45,162 nucleotides of DNA from an uncultured Blautia sp. (GTDB lineage Bacteria > Bacillota > Clostridia > Lachnospirales > Lachnospiraceae). The stretch covers positions 1-45,162 of the forward strand of contig USDN01000017.1 in NCBI GenBank assembly GCA_900553515.1, given 5' to 3'. Positions 24,001 through 31,763 of this stretch are shown here, piece after piece; position 1 is the first letter of the stretch; every line of letters starts with the position of its first letter. Both the position numbers and the translations under genes were made by a program. Below the pieces are notes generated by a model. That model searched no databases, was not told the origin of the DNA, and saw nothing but the letters and a program-made list of their open reading frames with translations.

Positions 24001-25419
24001 ATGTACGATCCAAAATCAACAAAAGCAACAGAATTTATTGATCATCAGGAGATCCTGGATTCTCTTGCCTATGCAAAGGAGAATAAAGATAATACGGAGC
24101 TGATCGAAAATCTGATCGAAAGAGCGAGAGACTGCAAAGGCCTCAGCCACAGAGAGGCAGCGCTTCTTCTGGAATGCGAAGATCCTCGCCTGATTGACAA
24201 AATGTATCATGTAGCGAAGGAAATCAAACAGAAATTTTATGGAAACAGAATTGTAATGTTTGCGCCTTTGTATCTTTCCAATTATTGTATCAACGGATGC
24301 GTTTACTGCCCTTATCATGCAAAAAATAAACATATCCGCCGGAAAAAACTGACACAGGAGGAGATTCGTCAGGAAGTGATCGCCCTTCAGGATATGGGAC
24401 ATAAGCGCCTGGCTCTGGAAACAGGAGAAGATCCAAAAAATAATCCGATCGAGTATATCCTGGAGAGTATTAAAACCATTTACAGTATCAAACATAAAAA
24501 CGGAGCGATCCGCCGGGTCAACGTAAATATTGCGGCAACTACTGTGGAAAATTATCGTAAGCTGAAAGAAGCCGGTATCGGAACTTACATCCTTTTCCAG
24601 GAGACTTATAATAAAGAAAGTTATGAGGCTCTTCATCCGACAGGACCGAAGAGCGATTATGCATATCATACAGAGGCTATGGATCGTGCTATGGAAGCGG
24701 GTATTGATGATGTAGGCTGCGGCGTACTTTTTGGACTGGAAACCTATCGTTACGATTTTGTGGGCATCCTTATGCATGCAGAGCATCTGGAGGCAAGATT
24801 TGGAGTGGGACCTCATACCATCAGTGTTCCCCGCATCTGTCCGGCAGATGATATTGATACGAAAGATTTTACCAATGCAGTGCCGGATGAGATCTTCCAG
24901 AAGATCGTTGCGGTGATCCGGATCGCAGTTCCTTATACAGGAATGATCATTTCTACCCGTGAGACGCAGAAGTGCAGAGAAAAGGTCCTGGATCTTGGAA
25001 TTTCCCAGATCAGCGGCGGTTCCAGAACTTCCGTAGGAGGCTATGCAGAGGAGGAAGCAGAGGAGGAAAATTCTTCCCAGTTTGATGTCAGTGACAGACG
25101 GACATTGGATGAGGTGGTAAACTGGCTTCTGGAGCTGGGCTACATCCCCAGTTTCTGTACTGCATGCTACAGGGAAGGCCGTACCGGAGACCGCTTTATG
25201 TCTCTGGTAAAAGGCGGACAGATCGCAAACTGCTGTCACCCTAATGCATTGATGACTTTGAAGGAATATCTGGAGGATTATGCGTCACCTGATACCAGAG
25301 AAAAAGGACTGAAGGTGATTGAAAGAGAACTTCAGAATGTCGGCCGTGAAAAGACAAGAGAGATCTGTGCAAGGAATCTGAAAGAAATTGAAAATGGCAA
25401 GAGAGATTTCCGTTTCTGA
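24001..25419 (+). CDS. hydG: [FeFe] hydrogenase H-cluster radical SAM maturase HydG
   Basis: Cleaves tyrosine to supply CO, cyanide and iron for the H-cluster. It has 472 residues. The SAM cluster is bound by C96, C100 and C103 (CINGCVYC), and the C-terminal second cluster by CTAC followed by a cysteine in IANCCHPN, both as in known HydG. The N-terminal EILDSLAYAKEN and FQETYN segments distinguish it from ThiH, which is also present in this window at 31764. Ribosome site AAGGAGG. Its presence implies an [FeFe] hydrogenase elsewhere in the genome. Confidence 0.94.
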   Translation: MYDPKSTKATEFIDHQEILDSLAYAKENKDNTELIENLIERARDCKGLSHREAALLLECEDPRLIDKMYHVAKEIKQKFYGNRIVMFAPLYLSNYCINGCVYCPYHAKNKHIRRKKLTQEEIRQEVIALQDMGHKRLALETGEDPKNNPIEYILESIKTIYSIKHKNGAIRRVNVNIAATTVENYRKLKEAGIGTYILFQETYNKESYEALHPTGPKSDYAYHTEAMDRAMEAGIDDVGCGVLFGLETYRYDFVGILMHAEHLEARFGVGPHTISVPRICPADDIDTKDFTNAVPDEIFQKIVAVIRIAVPYTGMIISTRETQKCREKVLDLGISQISGGSRTSVGGYAEEEAEEENSSQFDVSDRRTLDEVVNWLLELGYIPSFCTACYREGRTGDRFMSLVKGGQIANCCHPNALMTLKEYLEDYASPDTREKGLKVIERELQNVGREKTREICARNLKEIENGKRDFRF

Positions 25420-25438
25420 TGTTAATAGCAAAAAACAC

Positions 25439-25468
25439 TTGCATAATATGCCTGTGATGGGGTATAGT
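25439..25468 (+). promoter_or_regulatory. promoter of the SH3 lipoprotein gene
   Basis: TTGCAT (25439-25444) and TATAGT (25463-25468) have an 18-base spacer. Confidence 0.45.
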
Positions 25469-25498
25469 GGTGGTATGCGATAAAGGAGGAAAATTCTT

Positions 25499-25966
25499 AT
25501 GAAGAAATCCAGATTACTGATTGCACTGGCAGGTCTTACTCTTTTTGCTTCCGGCTGTGGCTACAGCACAGGAGGAGAGGACTCTACCGTGACTGTGATA
25601 AAAGCAACTCCCACACCAACTGCAACGCCAACACCGATTGCAACCCCCACACCGGCAGTAACCGCAACGCCTACACCTGAAATTTCACAGACAGCAAGCG
25701 GTGTGAAGATCATAAAGAAGGATGCGACCTATTATGCAAATAATGAGGCAAATATCCGTACAGACTGTGTGACGACAGACCAGCTGAATATTATTCAGAG
25801 CACCAAGGTAGGCGATCAGCTTACCGGTACAGGAGTCAGCGAGGACGGTCAGTGGATCGAGGTCGAGATCAACGGACAGAAGGGCTATGTAAGCGCTCAG
25901 TATGTGACGACAGAGGCTCCGGCTGGAGCGGCGGCACCTGCGGCAGATCAGGCTGCAGCCCAGTAA
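25499..25966 (+). CDS. SH3-domain lipoprotein
   Basis: 155 residues, exported and membrane-anchored. A lipoprotein signal peptide ends in the lipobox LFASGC. Next is a threonine/proline linker (about residues 36-62) with many TPTP units, then a bacterial SH3-like domain that contains ANNEANIRTDC, VGDQLTGTGVSEDG and KGYVSAQYV. The tail is alanine-rich. Such proteins usually bind peptidoglycan or wall partners; no enzymatic domain is seen. A terminator follows. The coding DNA of the linker is low-complexity (repeated ACA/ACC/CCA codons). Confidence 0.85.
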   Translation: MKKSRLLIALAGLTLFASGCGYSTGGEDSTVTVIKATPTPTATPTPIATPTPAVTATPTPEISQTASGVKIIKKDATYYANNEANIRTDCVTTDQLNIIQSTKVGDQLTGTGVSEDGQWIEVEINGQKGYVSAQYVTTEAPAGAAAPAADQAAAQ

Positions 25967-25981
25967 ACAGAAGTAAAAAAG

Positions 25982-26026
25982 AAACCAGAGACGATTTCCA
26001 ACAGGAAAAGAATCTCTGGTTTTTTG
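25982..26026. terminator. bidirectional terminator between the lipoprotein gene and luxS
   Basis: AAACCAGAGA (25982-25991) pairs with TCTCTGGTTT (26013-26022). A T run follows on the plus strand and A residues precede the stem, so it can serve both convergent genes. Confidence 0.8.
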
Positions 26027-26051
26027 TCTGGCAGTTTTTGAATGGAGCAGA

Positions 26052-26531
26052 TTATTCAGGATATACCAGACGGTCTTCTTTGATATCATAAAGGACTTCC
26101 TTCAGATATTTATCTGCCAGGTATTTTGCCATACCAAGGTTCATATCCAGATAGTTTCCGCAGTCCTTAGCAGAAGCGCCTGGAATCTCGCCCTCAAAAT
26201 CACGGATAAATTCAAACATTTCTGTGATCAGACCTACAATGTCCTTAGATTCCAGATCGCCGGCAAGGAGAAGATAATTTCCTGTGCGGCAGCCCATAGG
26301 CCCCCAATAAATCACCTTTGGCCCGAATTCTTCATGATTGCGGAGAAAAGTAGCTGCCAGATGCTCCATGGCGTGAAGCTCTGCTGTATTCATAACAGGT
26401 TCCTCATTAGGAGAGGTCATACGGATATCAAAAGTAGTGATCACCTGATCTCCCAGATAATCCTTGCGGGAAACATAGATTCCCGGCTGCAGCCTGATAT
26501 GGTCTATGGTAAAGCTTGCGATTTTTTTCAT
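26052..26531 (-). CDS. luxS: S-ribosylhomocysteine lyase (autoinducer-2 synthase)
   Basis: Splits S-ribosylhomocysteine into homocysteine and DPD, the precursor of AI-2, in the activated methyl cycle. It has 159 residues. The metal ligands are H53, H57 (HAMEH) and C124 (KDCGNY), with E56 and C81 (GPMGCRTG) also conserved. CAGGAGG precedes the start. It stands alone, with no pfs or metabolism genes beside it. Confidence 0.95.
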   Translation of the reverse strand: MKKIASFTIDHIRLQPGIYVSRKDYLGDQVITTFDIRMTSPNEEPVMNTAELHAMEHLAATFLRNHEEFGPKVIYWGPMGCRTGNYLLLAGDLESKDIVGLITEMFEFIRDFEGEIPGASAKDCGNYLDMNLGMAKYLADKYLKEVLYDIKEDRLVYPE

Positions 26532-26593
26532 GTGTGTTCCTCCTGAAATATATGATATATCATTTTAGCAGAGTCCGGGTAAGGAAACAAGCA

Positions 26594-26630
26594 GTTACTG
26601 TGAACAATAATGAACGGAGTGAACAGTAAC
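26594..26630. repeat. inverted repeat and dispersed element upstream of trpS
   Basis: GTTACTGT (26594-26601) and ACAGTAAC (26623-26630) form a perfect 8-bp inverted repeat. The right half, AACGGAGTGAACAGTAAC (26613-26630), recurs with one mismatch at 37131-37148 upstream of coaBC. It lies just before the trpS -35 box. Confidence 0.5.
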
Positions 26631-26640
26631 CAGTAATTCA

Positions 26641-26669
26641 TTGACTTTATTTCTATAGAATGATAAACT
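26641..26669 (+). promoter_or_regulatory. promoter of trpS
   Basis: TTGACT (26641-26646) and TAAACT (26664-26669) are 17 bases apart, about 40 bases before the gene. The leader is too short for a T-box. Confidence 0.6.
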
Positions 26670-26711
26670 GGTATACAGCTTAGAAATGCATCAACAAGAG
26701 AGGTAAATATC

Positions 26712-27716
26712 ATGATAGACGGAAAAAAAGTTTTATTCAGCGGTATGCAGGCGACAGGAAACCTTACATTGGGAAATTATCTGGGTGCTCTGAAAAACTG
26801 GCTGACTTTAAGTGATGAATATGAGTGTTTTTACAGTGTGGTGGATCTTCATTCCATTACCGTACGCCAGAATCCGGCAGAGCTTCGCAAAAGAGCCCGT
26901 AATCTTCTGACTCTTTATATTGCAGCAGGACTGGATCCTGAGAAAAACTGTATCTATTATCAGTCCCATGTTTCCGGACATGCAGAGCTGTCCTGGATCT
27001 TAAGCTGTTTTACTTATATGGGCGAGCTGAATCGTATGACCCAGTTTAAAGACAAAGCAGCAAAGCATGCAGATAATATCAATGGCGGACTTTTTACCTA
27101 TCCGGTCTTGATGGCGGCTGATATCCTTCTGTATCAGGCAGATGTGGTTCCGGTAGGAATCGATCAGATGCAGCATCTGGAACTTACCAGAAATGTGGCA
27201 GAGCGTTTTAACAATATTTACGGAGATGTATTTACAGTTCCGGAAGCATATGTAGGTAAGGTGGGAGCCAAGATCATGAGTCTTCAGGATCCTTCCAGAA
27301 AAATGTCCAAGTCTGATGAGAATCCAAACGGAAGTATTTACCTTATGGATGATCCAGATACGATCATGCGTAAATTTAAACGTGCAGTGACAGATTCCGA
27401 AGGCTGTATTGCTTATCGTGATGAACAGCCGGGAGTCAAGAATCTTATCGATATTTACTGTGCATGTACAGGAAAGACACCGGATGAAGCGGTAAAAGAA
27501 TTTGACGGAAAAGGCTATGGTGAATTGAAACCGGCAGTGGCAGAGGCGGTGATCTCTGTATTGAAGCCTCTCCAGGACGAGTTCGCCAGACTTTCCAAAG
27601 ATAAGGCATATATTGACTCTGTAATCAAAGAGAACGCAGAAAAGGCAAATTATTATGCCACAAAGACACTGCGCAAGGTACAGAGAAAGGTTGGTTTCCC
27701 GGACAGAATCCGATAA
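26712..27716 (+). CDS. trpS: tryptophanyl-tRNA synthetase
   Basis: Charges tRNA-Trp. It has 334 residues, typical of bacterial class Ic TrpRS. The HIGH-equivalent motif is TGNLTLGNY near residue 14 and the KMSKS motif is intact (RKMSKSDEN). Other family marks are MAADILLYQADVVPVG and DQMQHLELTR. No T-box regulatory leader is seen. Confidence 0.95.
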   Translation: MIDGKKVLFSGMQATGNLTLGNYLGALKNWLTLSDEYECFYSVVDLHSITVRQNPAELRKRARNLLTLYIAAGLDPEKNCIYYQSHVSGHAELSWILSCFTYMGELNRMTQFKDKAAKHADNINGGLFTYPVLMAADILLYQADVVPVGIDQMQHLELTRNVAERFNNIYGDVFTVPEAYVGKVGAKIMSLQDPSRKMSKSDENPNGSIYLMDDPDTIMRKFKRAVTDSEGCIAYRDEQPGVKNLIDIYCACTGKTPDEAVKEFDGKGYGELKPAVAEAVISVLKPLQDEFARLSKDKAYIDSVIKENAEKANYYATKTLRKVQRKVGFPDRIR

Positions 27717-27814
27717 CCATAAAAGAGGAAAGAGAAAAACTCCGGCAGACAAAACAGAAAAGCGGAGGGGCAGAAGCCGGTCCGCATACAACAACAGGAT
27801 CAGGAGGAACAAAA

Positions 27815-28648
27815 ATGAAACGTAAGACTCTGGCAGTACTTTGTGCTGCAGTACTTTCAGCGGCAATGCTGACAGGCTGCGGCGGAACGAAAGAATCAGC
27901 AGAAAAGACAAAAACAGAAACTGCTGCAGAAAAATCAGATTCAAAAGAAGAAACCGTTAGTGACGAAGAGGAAGAGAAGGGTTTCCTTTTCGGAAAAGCC
28001 CAGAAGAATACCGAAGAAGAAACGGTTAGTGACGAAGAGGCAGAGAAGGCTGGTTTCAGTGATGGTGAAGAGACTTCTTCCGAAGACGAAAACAAAGAAA
28101 ATGCAGAAAAAACAGATAAAGAAGCAGTACTGGATACCAGCAGTGAGCTGACCGGCATCCATCATGCTCAGATCATTGTTAAGGATTATGGTGAAATCCA
28201 GGTGGAGCTGGATGCGGATACAGCTCCGATTACAGTGACAAACTTTATGAAGCTGGCGCAGGATGGATTTTATGACGGCCTTACTTTCCATCGGATCATG
28301 GAGGGCTTCATGGTTCAGGGCGGCGACCCGCTGGGAAATGGAAGAGGCGGATCTGATGAAGAGATCAAAGGAGAATTTGCCAATAATGGTGTGGAGAATG
28401 ACATTTCTCATACAAGAGGAGTGATCTCCATGGCAAGAGCTATGGATCCGGACAGTGCAAGTTCTCAGTTCTTTATTGTTCATGAGGACAGCACATTCCT
28501 GGATGGAGATTATGCCGGATTTGGACATGTAACAGAAGGCATGGATGTAGTAGACAAAATCTGCGAAGATGCCCAGCCAGTAGATGACAATGGAACAATT
28601 GTGGCAGAAGAGCAGCCGGTGATTGAATCCATTACGATTATAGACTGA
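27815..28648 (+). CDS. lipoprotein cyclophilin-type peptidyl-prolyl isomerase
   Basis: 277 residues, exported folding helper. The signal peptide ends in the lipobox MLTGCG. A long acidic, lysine/glutamate-rich linker (about 25-110) follows, containing two copies of an EETVSDEE unit 23 residues apart. The C-terminal cyclophilin domain starts near 113, with FHRIMEGFMVQGGDP, SMARA, SQFFIVHEDS and GFGHVTEGMDVVD. The catalytic arginine and the QGGDP loop are intact. Ribosome site AGGAGG. The acidic linker probably spaces the domain away from the membrane through the wall. Confidence 0.9.
   Translation: MKRKTLAVLCAAVLSAAMLTGCGGTKESAEKTKTETAAEKSDSKEETVSDEEEEKGFLFGKAQKNTEEETVSDEEAEKAGFSDGEETSSEDENKENAEKTDKEAVLDTSSELTGIHHAQIIVKDYGEIQVELDADTAPITVTNFMKLAQDGFYDGLTFHRIMEGFMVQGGDPLGNGRGGSDEEIKGEFANNGVENDISHTRGVISMARAMDPDSASSQFFIVHEDSTFLDGDYAGFGHVTEGMDVVDKICEDAQPVDDNGTIVAEEQPVIESITIID
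27947..28049 (+). repeat. in-frame duplicated 34-base unit in the cyclophilin linker
   Basis: 27947-27980 and 28016-28049 differ at two positions and are 69 bases apart, exactly 23 codons, so the reading frame is kept. A duplication inside a flexible linker is likely length-variable between strains. Confidence 0.75.
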
Positions 28649-28675
28649 TATCAGATTGAAGAGACTGACAGAATC

Positions 28676-28717
28676 AAAAGAATCCCTGCCCGGGAGGTAC
28701 CGGACAGGGATTCTTTT
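28676..28717. terminator. bidirectional terminator after the cyclophilin gene
   Basis: AAAAGAATCCCTG (28676-28688) pairs perfectly with CAGGGATTCTTTT (28705-28717), 13 bp with T and A runs on both sides, shared with the convergent M42 gene. Confidence 0.88.
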
Positions 28718-28724
28718 AATTCTG

Positions 28725-29777
28725 TCATCCAAGATAACTTTTTAAAAGTTCAAAAGTATTTTTTACACCTTTTTTGTGACTTCTTTCGTATCCATGAGAA
28801 GCATATACCCCGGGACCGATCAGACAATGACGGGCGTCCACACCTGCATTTAAGGCAGCATCCACATCAGAGCCATAGTAAGGATACACATCAACTGCAA
28901 AATCTACATCTGCTTTTCGGGCAGCCTGAATAAGAGTGGAAACTACATCATAATGAGAGGGTCCCCGGCTGTCTTTTGCACAGATGGAAACCTGGCATTC
29001 GGTACATTCCAGTCCTTCGCCAACACATCCCATATCCACAGCCAGCATTTCTGTCACATCTTCCGGAATGGATCCGCAGCCGCCGTGGCCCACTTCTTCA
29101 AATACCGTGATATGCTGATAGATCCGGCGGGAAGGTGTGATATTTTCGTCTTTCAGATATTTTGCGTAGCCAATAAGGATCGCCGTACTCAGTTTGTCAT
29201 CCAGAAAACGGCTTTTGATAAATCCGGATGGAGTGATTACGGTTCTCGGATCAAAACATACAATATCTCCGGTCATGATACCAAGAGCTTTTACTTCTTC
29301 TTTGGTGGAGACCAGTTCGTCCAGAAGTACCTCCATGTCTTTGTAGGTACGTTTGGTATCATTGTATTCCCCGTTTACATGGATGGAAGCGTTGCATAAC
29401 TGGAAAGTTCCTGTGTAAGTCTTTCCGTTTCGGGTGATGATCCGGCAGTTTTCTGTTTCAGCATTGTTTGGGTTCATGCCGCCTAAAGGAGTCAGCTTCA
29501 AAGTTCCCTGATCTGTAATGGAGGAAACCATGGCTCCCAGTGTGTCCACATGACCGGTGAGAAGGATCGGACCTTCTGCGGGATCTGCTGCAGGAGAAGC
29601 CGTTCCCTCTGAAATCTGTACCAGCACACCGCCTTTTGTGGTACGCCGAGGCTGGTAGCCCATTTCCCTGTAAGTTTCCAGCAGCCAGTCTGTTACATTT
29701 CTGGTGTAGCCGGAAGGGCTGTCAATAGACAGAAGTTTCTGTGCCTGTTCCAGGATATATTCTGTGTAGTCTTTCAT
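28725..29777 (-). CDS. M42 family metallopeptidase (glutamyl aminopeptidase-like)
   Basis: 350-residue cytoplasmic aminopeptidase of the PepA/FrvX/M42 family, forming large oligomers in characterised members. Metal and catalytic motifs are LLTGHVDTLGAMVSSI, FLDDKLSTAILIG, FEEVGHGGCG with tandem glutamates, and AVDMGCVG. A C-terminal histidine (SHGYERSHKKG) completes the site. Substrate preference cannot be read from sequence. Start chosen for AAAGGAGAG. A 7-4-7 inverted repeat at 29798-29815 lies about 20 bases upstream of the start. Confidence 0.88.
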   Translation of the reverse strand: MKDYTEYILEQAQKLLSIDSPSGYTRNVTDWLLETYREMGYQPRRTTKGGVLVQISEGTASPAADPAEGPILLTGHVDTLGAMVSSITDQGTLKLTPLGGMNPNNAETENCRIITRNGKTYTGTFQLCNASIHVNGEYNDTKRTYKDMEVLLDELVSTKEEVKALGIMTGDIVCFDPRTVITPSGFIKSRFLDDKLSTAILIGYAKYLKDENITPSRRIYQHITVFEEVGHGGCGSIPEDVTEMLAVDMGCVGEGLECTECQVSICAKDSRGPSHYDVVSTLIQAARKADVDFAVDVYPYYGSDVDAALNAGVDARHCLIGPGVYASHGYERSHKKGVKNTFELLKSYLG

Positions 29778-29902
29778 GTTGTCTCTCCTTTGTGAATTAA
29801 TAATCTTAATTATTATAAAAAAAAACAGCTTTCAGGTCAATTGTAAAAAACTCTTGTCATTTACCATGTAAAAGTATATAATAAAAAACGAAAATTAAAT
29901 GA

Positions 29903-30000
29903 AGCAGACGGGAGCTTGTATGACAGGCTGAGAGGAAGGTATGACCTTCGACCGATAACCTGATTTGGATAATGCCAACGTAGGGATGCCTGAGCATAAG
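29903..30000 (+). promoter_or_regulatory. TPP riboswitch (THI element)
   Basis: The core motifs of the thiamine pyrophosphate aptamer are present: GGGAGCTTG, then GGCTGAGAGGAAGG, then ACCGATAACCTGATTTGGAT, and AATGCCAACGTAGGGATGCC. It is followed at once by a terminator, giving a transcription-attenuation switch that turns off the downstream thi operon when TPP is plentiful. It accounts for most of the 310-base gap 29778-30087. Confidence 0.95.
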
Positions 30001-30009
30001 TGTATGTAT

Positions 30010-30049
30010 AACGGGAAATTACCGAAAATGGTAGTTTCCCGTTTTTTTC
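30010..30049 (+). terminator. expression-platform terminator of the TPP riboswitch
   Basis: 30010-30023 pairs with 30030-30043 (AACGGGAAA with TTTCCCGTT at the base), followed by a T run at 30042-30048. It lies between the aptamer and thiS. Confidence 0.85.
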
Positions 30050-30087
30050 TTAACAGGCAGGACAGTCAGGGTTCATCAGGAAAAGAG

Positions 30088-30291
30088 GTGAAAATTCTGG
30101 TAAAGATCAATGGAGAAGAACAGGCTGTGGAAGGGCAGACTGTGGCAGAATATTTAGAGAAAGCAGGATACTCCAGGAACCGGGTGGCGGTTGAGAAAAA
30201 CGGAGAGATACTACCAAAGGCGGAATATGACAGTGCTGTTCTGGAAGATGGAGACGTCATAGAAGTAGTAAGTTTTGTTGGAGGGGGCTGA
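30088..30291 (+). CDS. thiS: sulfur carrier protein ThiS
   Basis: Small ubiquitin-like carrier (67 residues) that delivers sulfur as a C-terminal thiocarboxylate for thiazole synthesis. The C terminus is SFVGGG, with the required Gly-Gly. The first codon is taken as GTG at 30088, after AGGA at suitable spacing; no ATG lies nearby in frame. Upstream extension would run into the riboswitch. First gene of the TPP-controlled thi operon; thiF follows after one base. Confidence 0.88.
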   Translation: MKILVKINGEEQAVEGQTVAEYLEKAGYSRNRVAVEKNGEILPKAEYDSAVLEDGDVIEVVSFVGGG

Positions 30292-30292
30292 A

Positions 30293-30928
30293 ATGATACC
30301 GACAGAAGAAACCATGTACAAAGCGCTTGAAGAGCGCCATGGAAAAGAACTGCAGAAAAAATTTGCATCTGCCACAGTGGCAGTCTGCGGCTTGGGCGGC
30401 CTCGGCTCTCACATTGCATTTGCTCTTGCCCGCGCCGGTGTCGGCAGACTGATCCTGATAGATTTTGACAGGGTAGATATTACAAATCTGAACCGGCAGC
30501 AGTATAAGGCGGATCAGATCGGATTTGATAAGACAGAGGCTTTAAAAGAAAATCTGAAAGAAATTGCTCCTTATGTACAGATAAAAACCCATTGCGAAAA
30601 GCTGACAGAAAAAAATATCCCGGAGCTTTTGAAAGAAGCGGACATTATCTGTGAAGCTTTTGACAATCCGGAATGTAAGGCTATGCTGACCGACACGGTA
30701 CTTTGCCTTATGAAAGAAAAATATCTGGTGGCGGCCTCAGGGATGGCAGGACTTGGAAGCGGCAATATCATCTGTACCCGGAAGATCATGGATCATTTTT
30801 ATCTCTGTGGAGACGGTGTCAGTGAGGCGGCAGACGGAATGGGACTGATTTCTTCCAGAGTTATGCTCTGTGCTGCCCATCAGGCTCATATGGTCCTGCG
30901 GATTCTGGCTGGAGAATATGAAGTGTAA
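30293..30928 (+). CDS. thiF: sulfur carrier protein ThiS adenylyltransferase
   Basis: Adenylates the ThiS C terminus. It has 211 residues, the short clostridial ThiF form rather than the longer HesA/MoeB type. The nucleotide site is VCGLGGLGSHIAFALARAGV, followed by LIDFDRVDITNLNRQQY. No CxxC zinc pair is seen, as in the short subfamily. Ribosome site GAGGGGG overlaps the end of thiS. Confidence 0.92.
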   Translation: MIPTEETMYKALEERHGKELQKKFASATVAVCGLGGLGSHIAFALARAGVGRLILIDFDRVDITNLNRQQYKADQIGFDKTEALKENLKEIAPYVQIKTHCEKLTEKNIPELLKEADIICEAFDNPECKAMLTDTVLCLMKEKYLVAASGMAGLGSGNIICTRKIMDHFYLCGDGVSEAADGMGLISSRVMLCAAHQAHMVLRILAGEYEV

Positions 30929-30981
30929 AAGACGATATCAGGTAATAATTGCACAAAAACATGTAAAAAGGAGAAACAATC

Positions 30982-31752
30982 ATGAATGAAGATAAGCTGA
31001 TTATTGGAGGACATGAATTTCATTCCCGGTTTATTCTGGGATCAGGGAAATACTCCCTGAAGCTGATCGAAGCGGCAGTAAAGGATGCGGGGGCGGAGAT
31101 TATTACTCTGGCTGTCCGCCGTGCAAATACAAAAGAACAGGAAAATATTTTGGATTATATTCCGGAAGGAGTTACTCTTCTTCCTAATACCAGCGGTGCA
31201 AGAACGGCAGAGGAAGCAGTTCGCATCGCCTGTCTTGCAAGAGAGCTGGGATGCGGGAATTTTGTAAAGATCGAGATCATGCGGGATTCCAAATATCTTC
31301 TTCCGGACAATCAGGAGACGGTCCGCGCTACAGCAATGCTGGCTGAGAAAGGCTTTGTGGTGCTTCCCTATATGTACCCGGATCTGTATACAGCCCGAGA
31401 TCTGGTCAATGCAGGAGCAGCTGCAGTCATGCCTCTGGCAGCTCCGATCGGATCTAATAAAGGGCTTGCCACCAAAGATTTTATACAGATTCTGGTAGAT
31501 GAGATCGACCTTCCTGTTATTGTAGATGCAGGAATCGGAAAGCCGTCCCAGGCCTGTGAGGCAATGGAAATGGGGGCAGCAGCCATTATGGCAAATACCG
31601 CACTTGCCACAGCCGGAGATCTGCCGCTGATGGCAGCTGCTTTTCGTCAGGCAATCGAGGCGGGACGAAAGGCATATCTTTCCGGACTTGGAAGGGTACT
31701 TACCAGAGGCGGTTCCGCTTCCGATCCGCTGACAGGGTTTCTCAGAGATTAA
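30982..31752 (+). CDS. thiG: thiazole synthase
   Basis: Forms the thiamine thiazole ring from deoxyxylulose phosphate, ThiS thiocarboxylate and dehydroglycine. It has 256 residues in a TIM barrel. Family segments seen are FHSRFILGSGKY, VRRANTKEQENIL and LPNTSGARTAEEAV, with the substrate-binding lysine in the NFVKIEIMRDSKYLLPDN region, and APIGSNKGL and DAGIGKPSQA. Ribosome site AAGGAGA. Confidence 0.95.
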   Translation: MNEDKLIIGGHEFHSRFILGSGKYSLKLIEAAVKDAGAEIITLAVRRANTKEQENILDYIPEGVTLLPNTSGARTAEEAVRIACLARELGCGNFVKIEIMRDSKYLLPDNQETVRATAMLAEKGFVVLPYMYPDLYTARDLVNAGAAAVMPLAAPIGSNKGLATKDFIQILVDEIDLPVIVDAGIGKPSQACEAMEMGAAAIMANTALATAGDLPLMAAAFRQAIEAGRKAYLSGLGRVLTRGGSASDPLTGFLRD

Positions 31753-31763
31753 GGGGTGTAAGC

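Noticed and set aside
24016..25239. Long minus-strand open frames opposite hydG, thiC, xdhA and the GH112 gene
   Set aside because: They mirror strongly coding genes, lack ribosome sites and show no recognisable protein family.
26532..26711. T-box leader for trpS
   Set aside because: The 180-base gap has a promoter only about 40 bases before the gene and no T-box consensus (AGGGTGG..CCGCG) or terminator.
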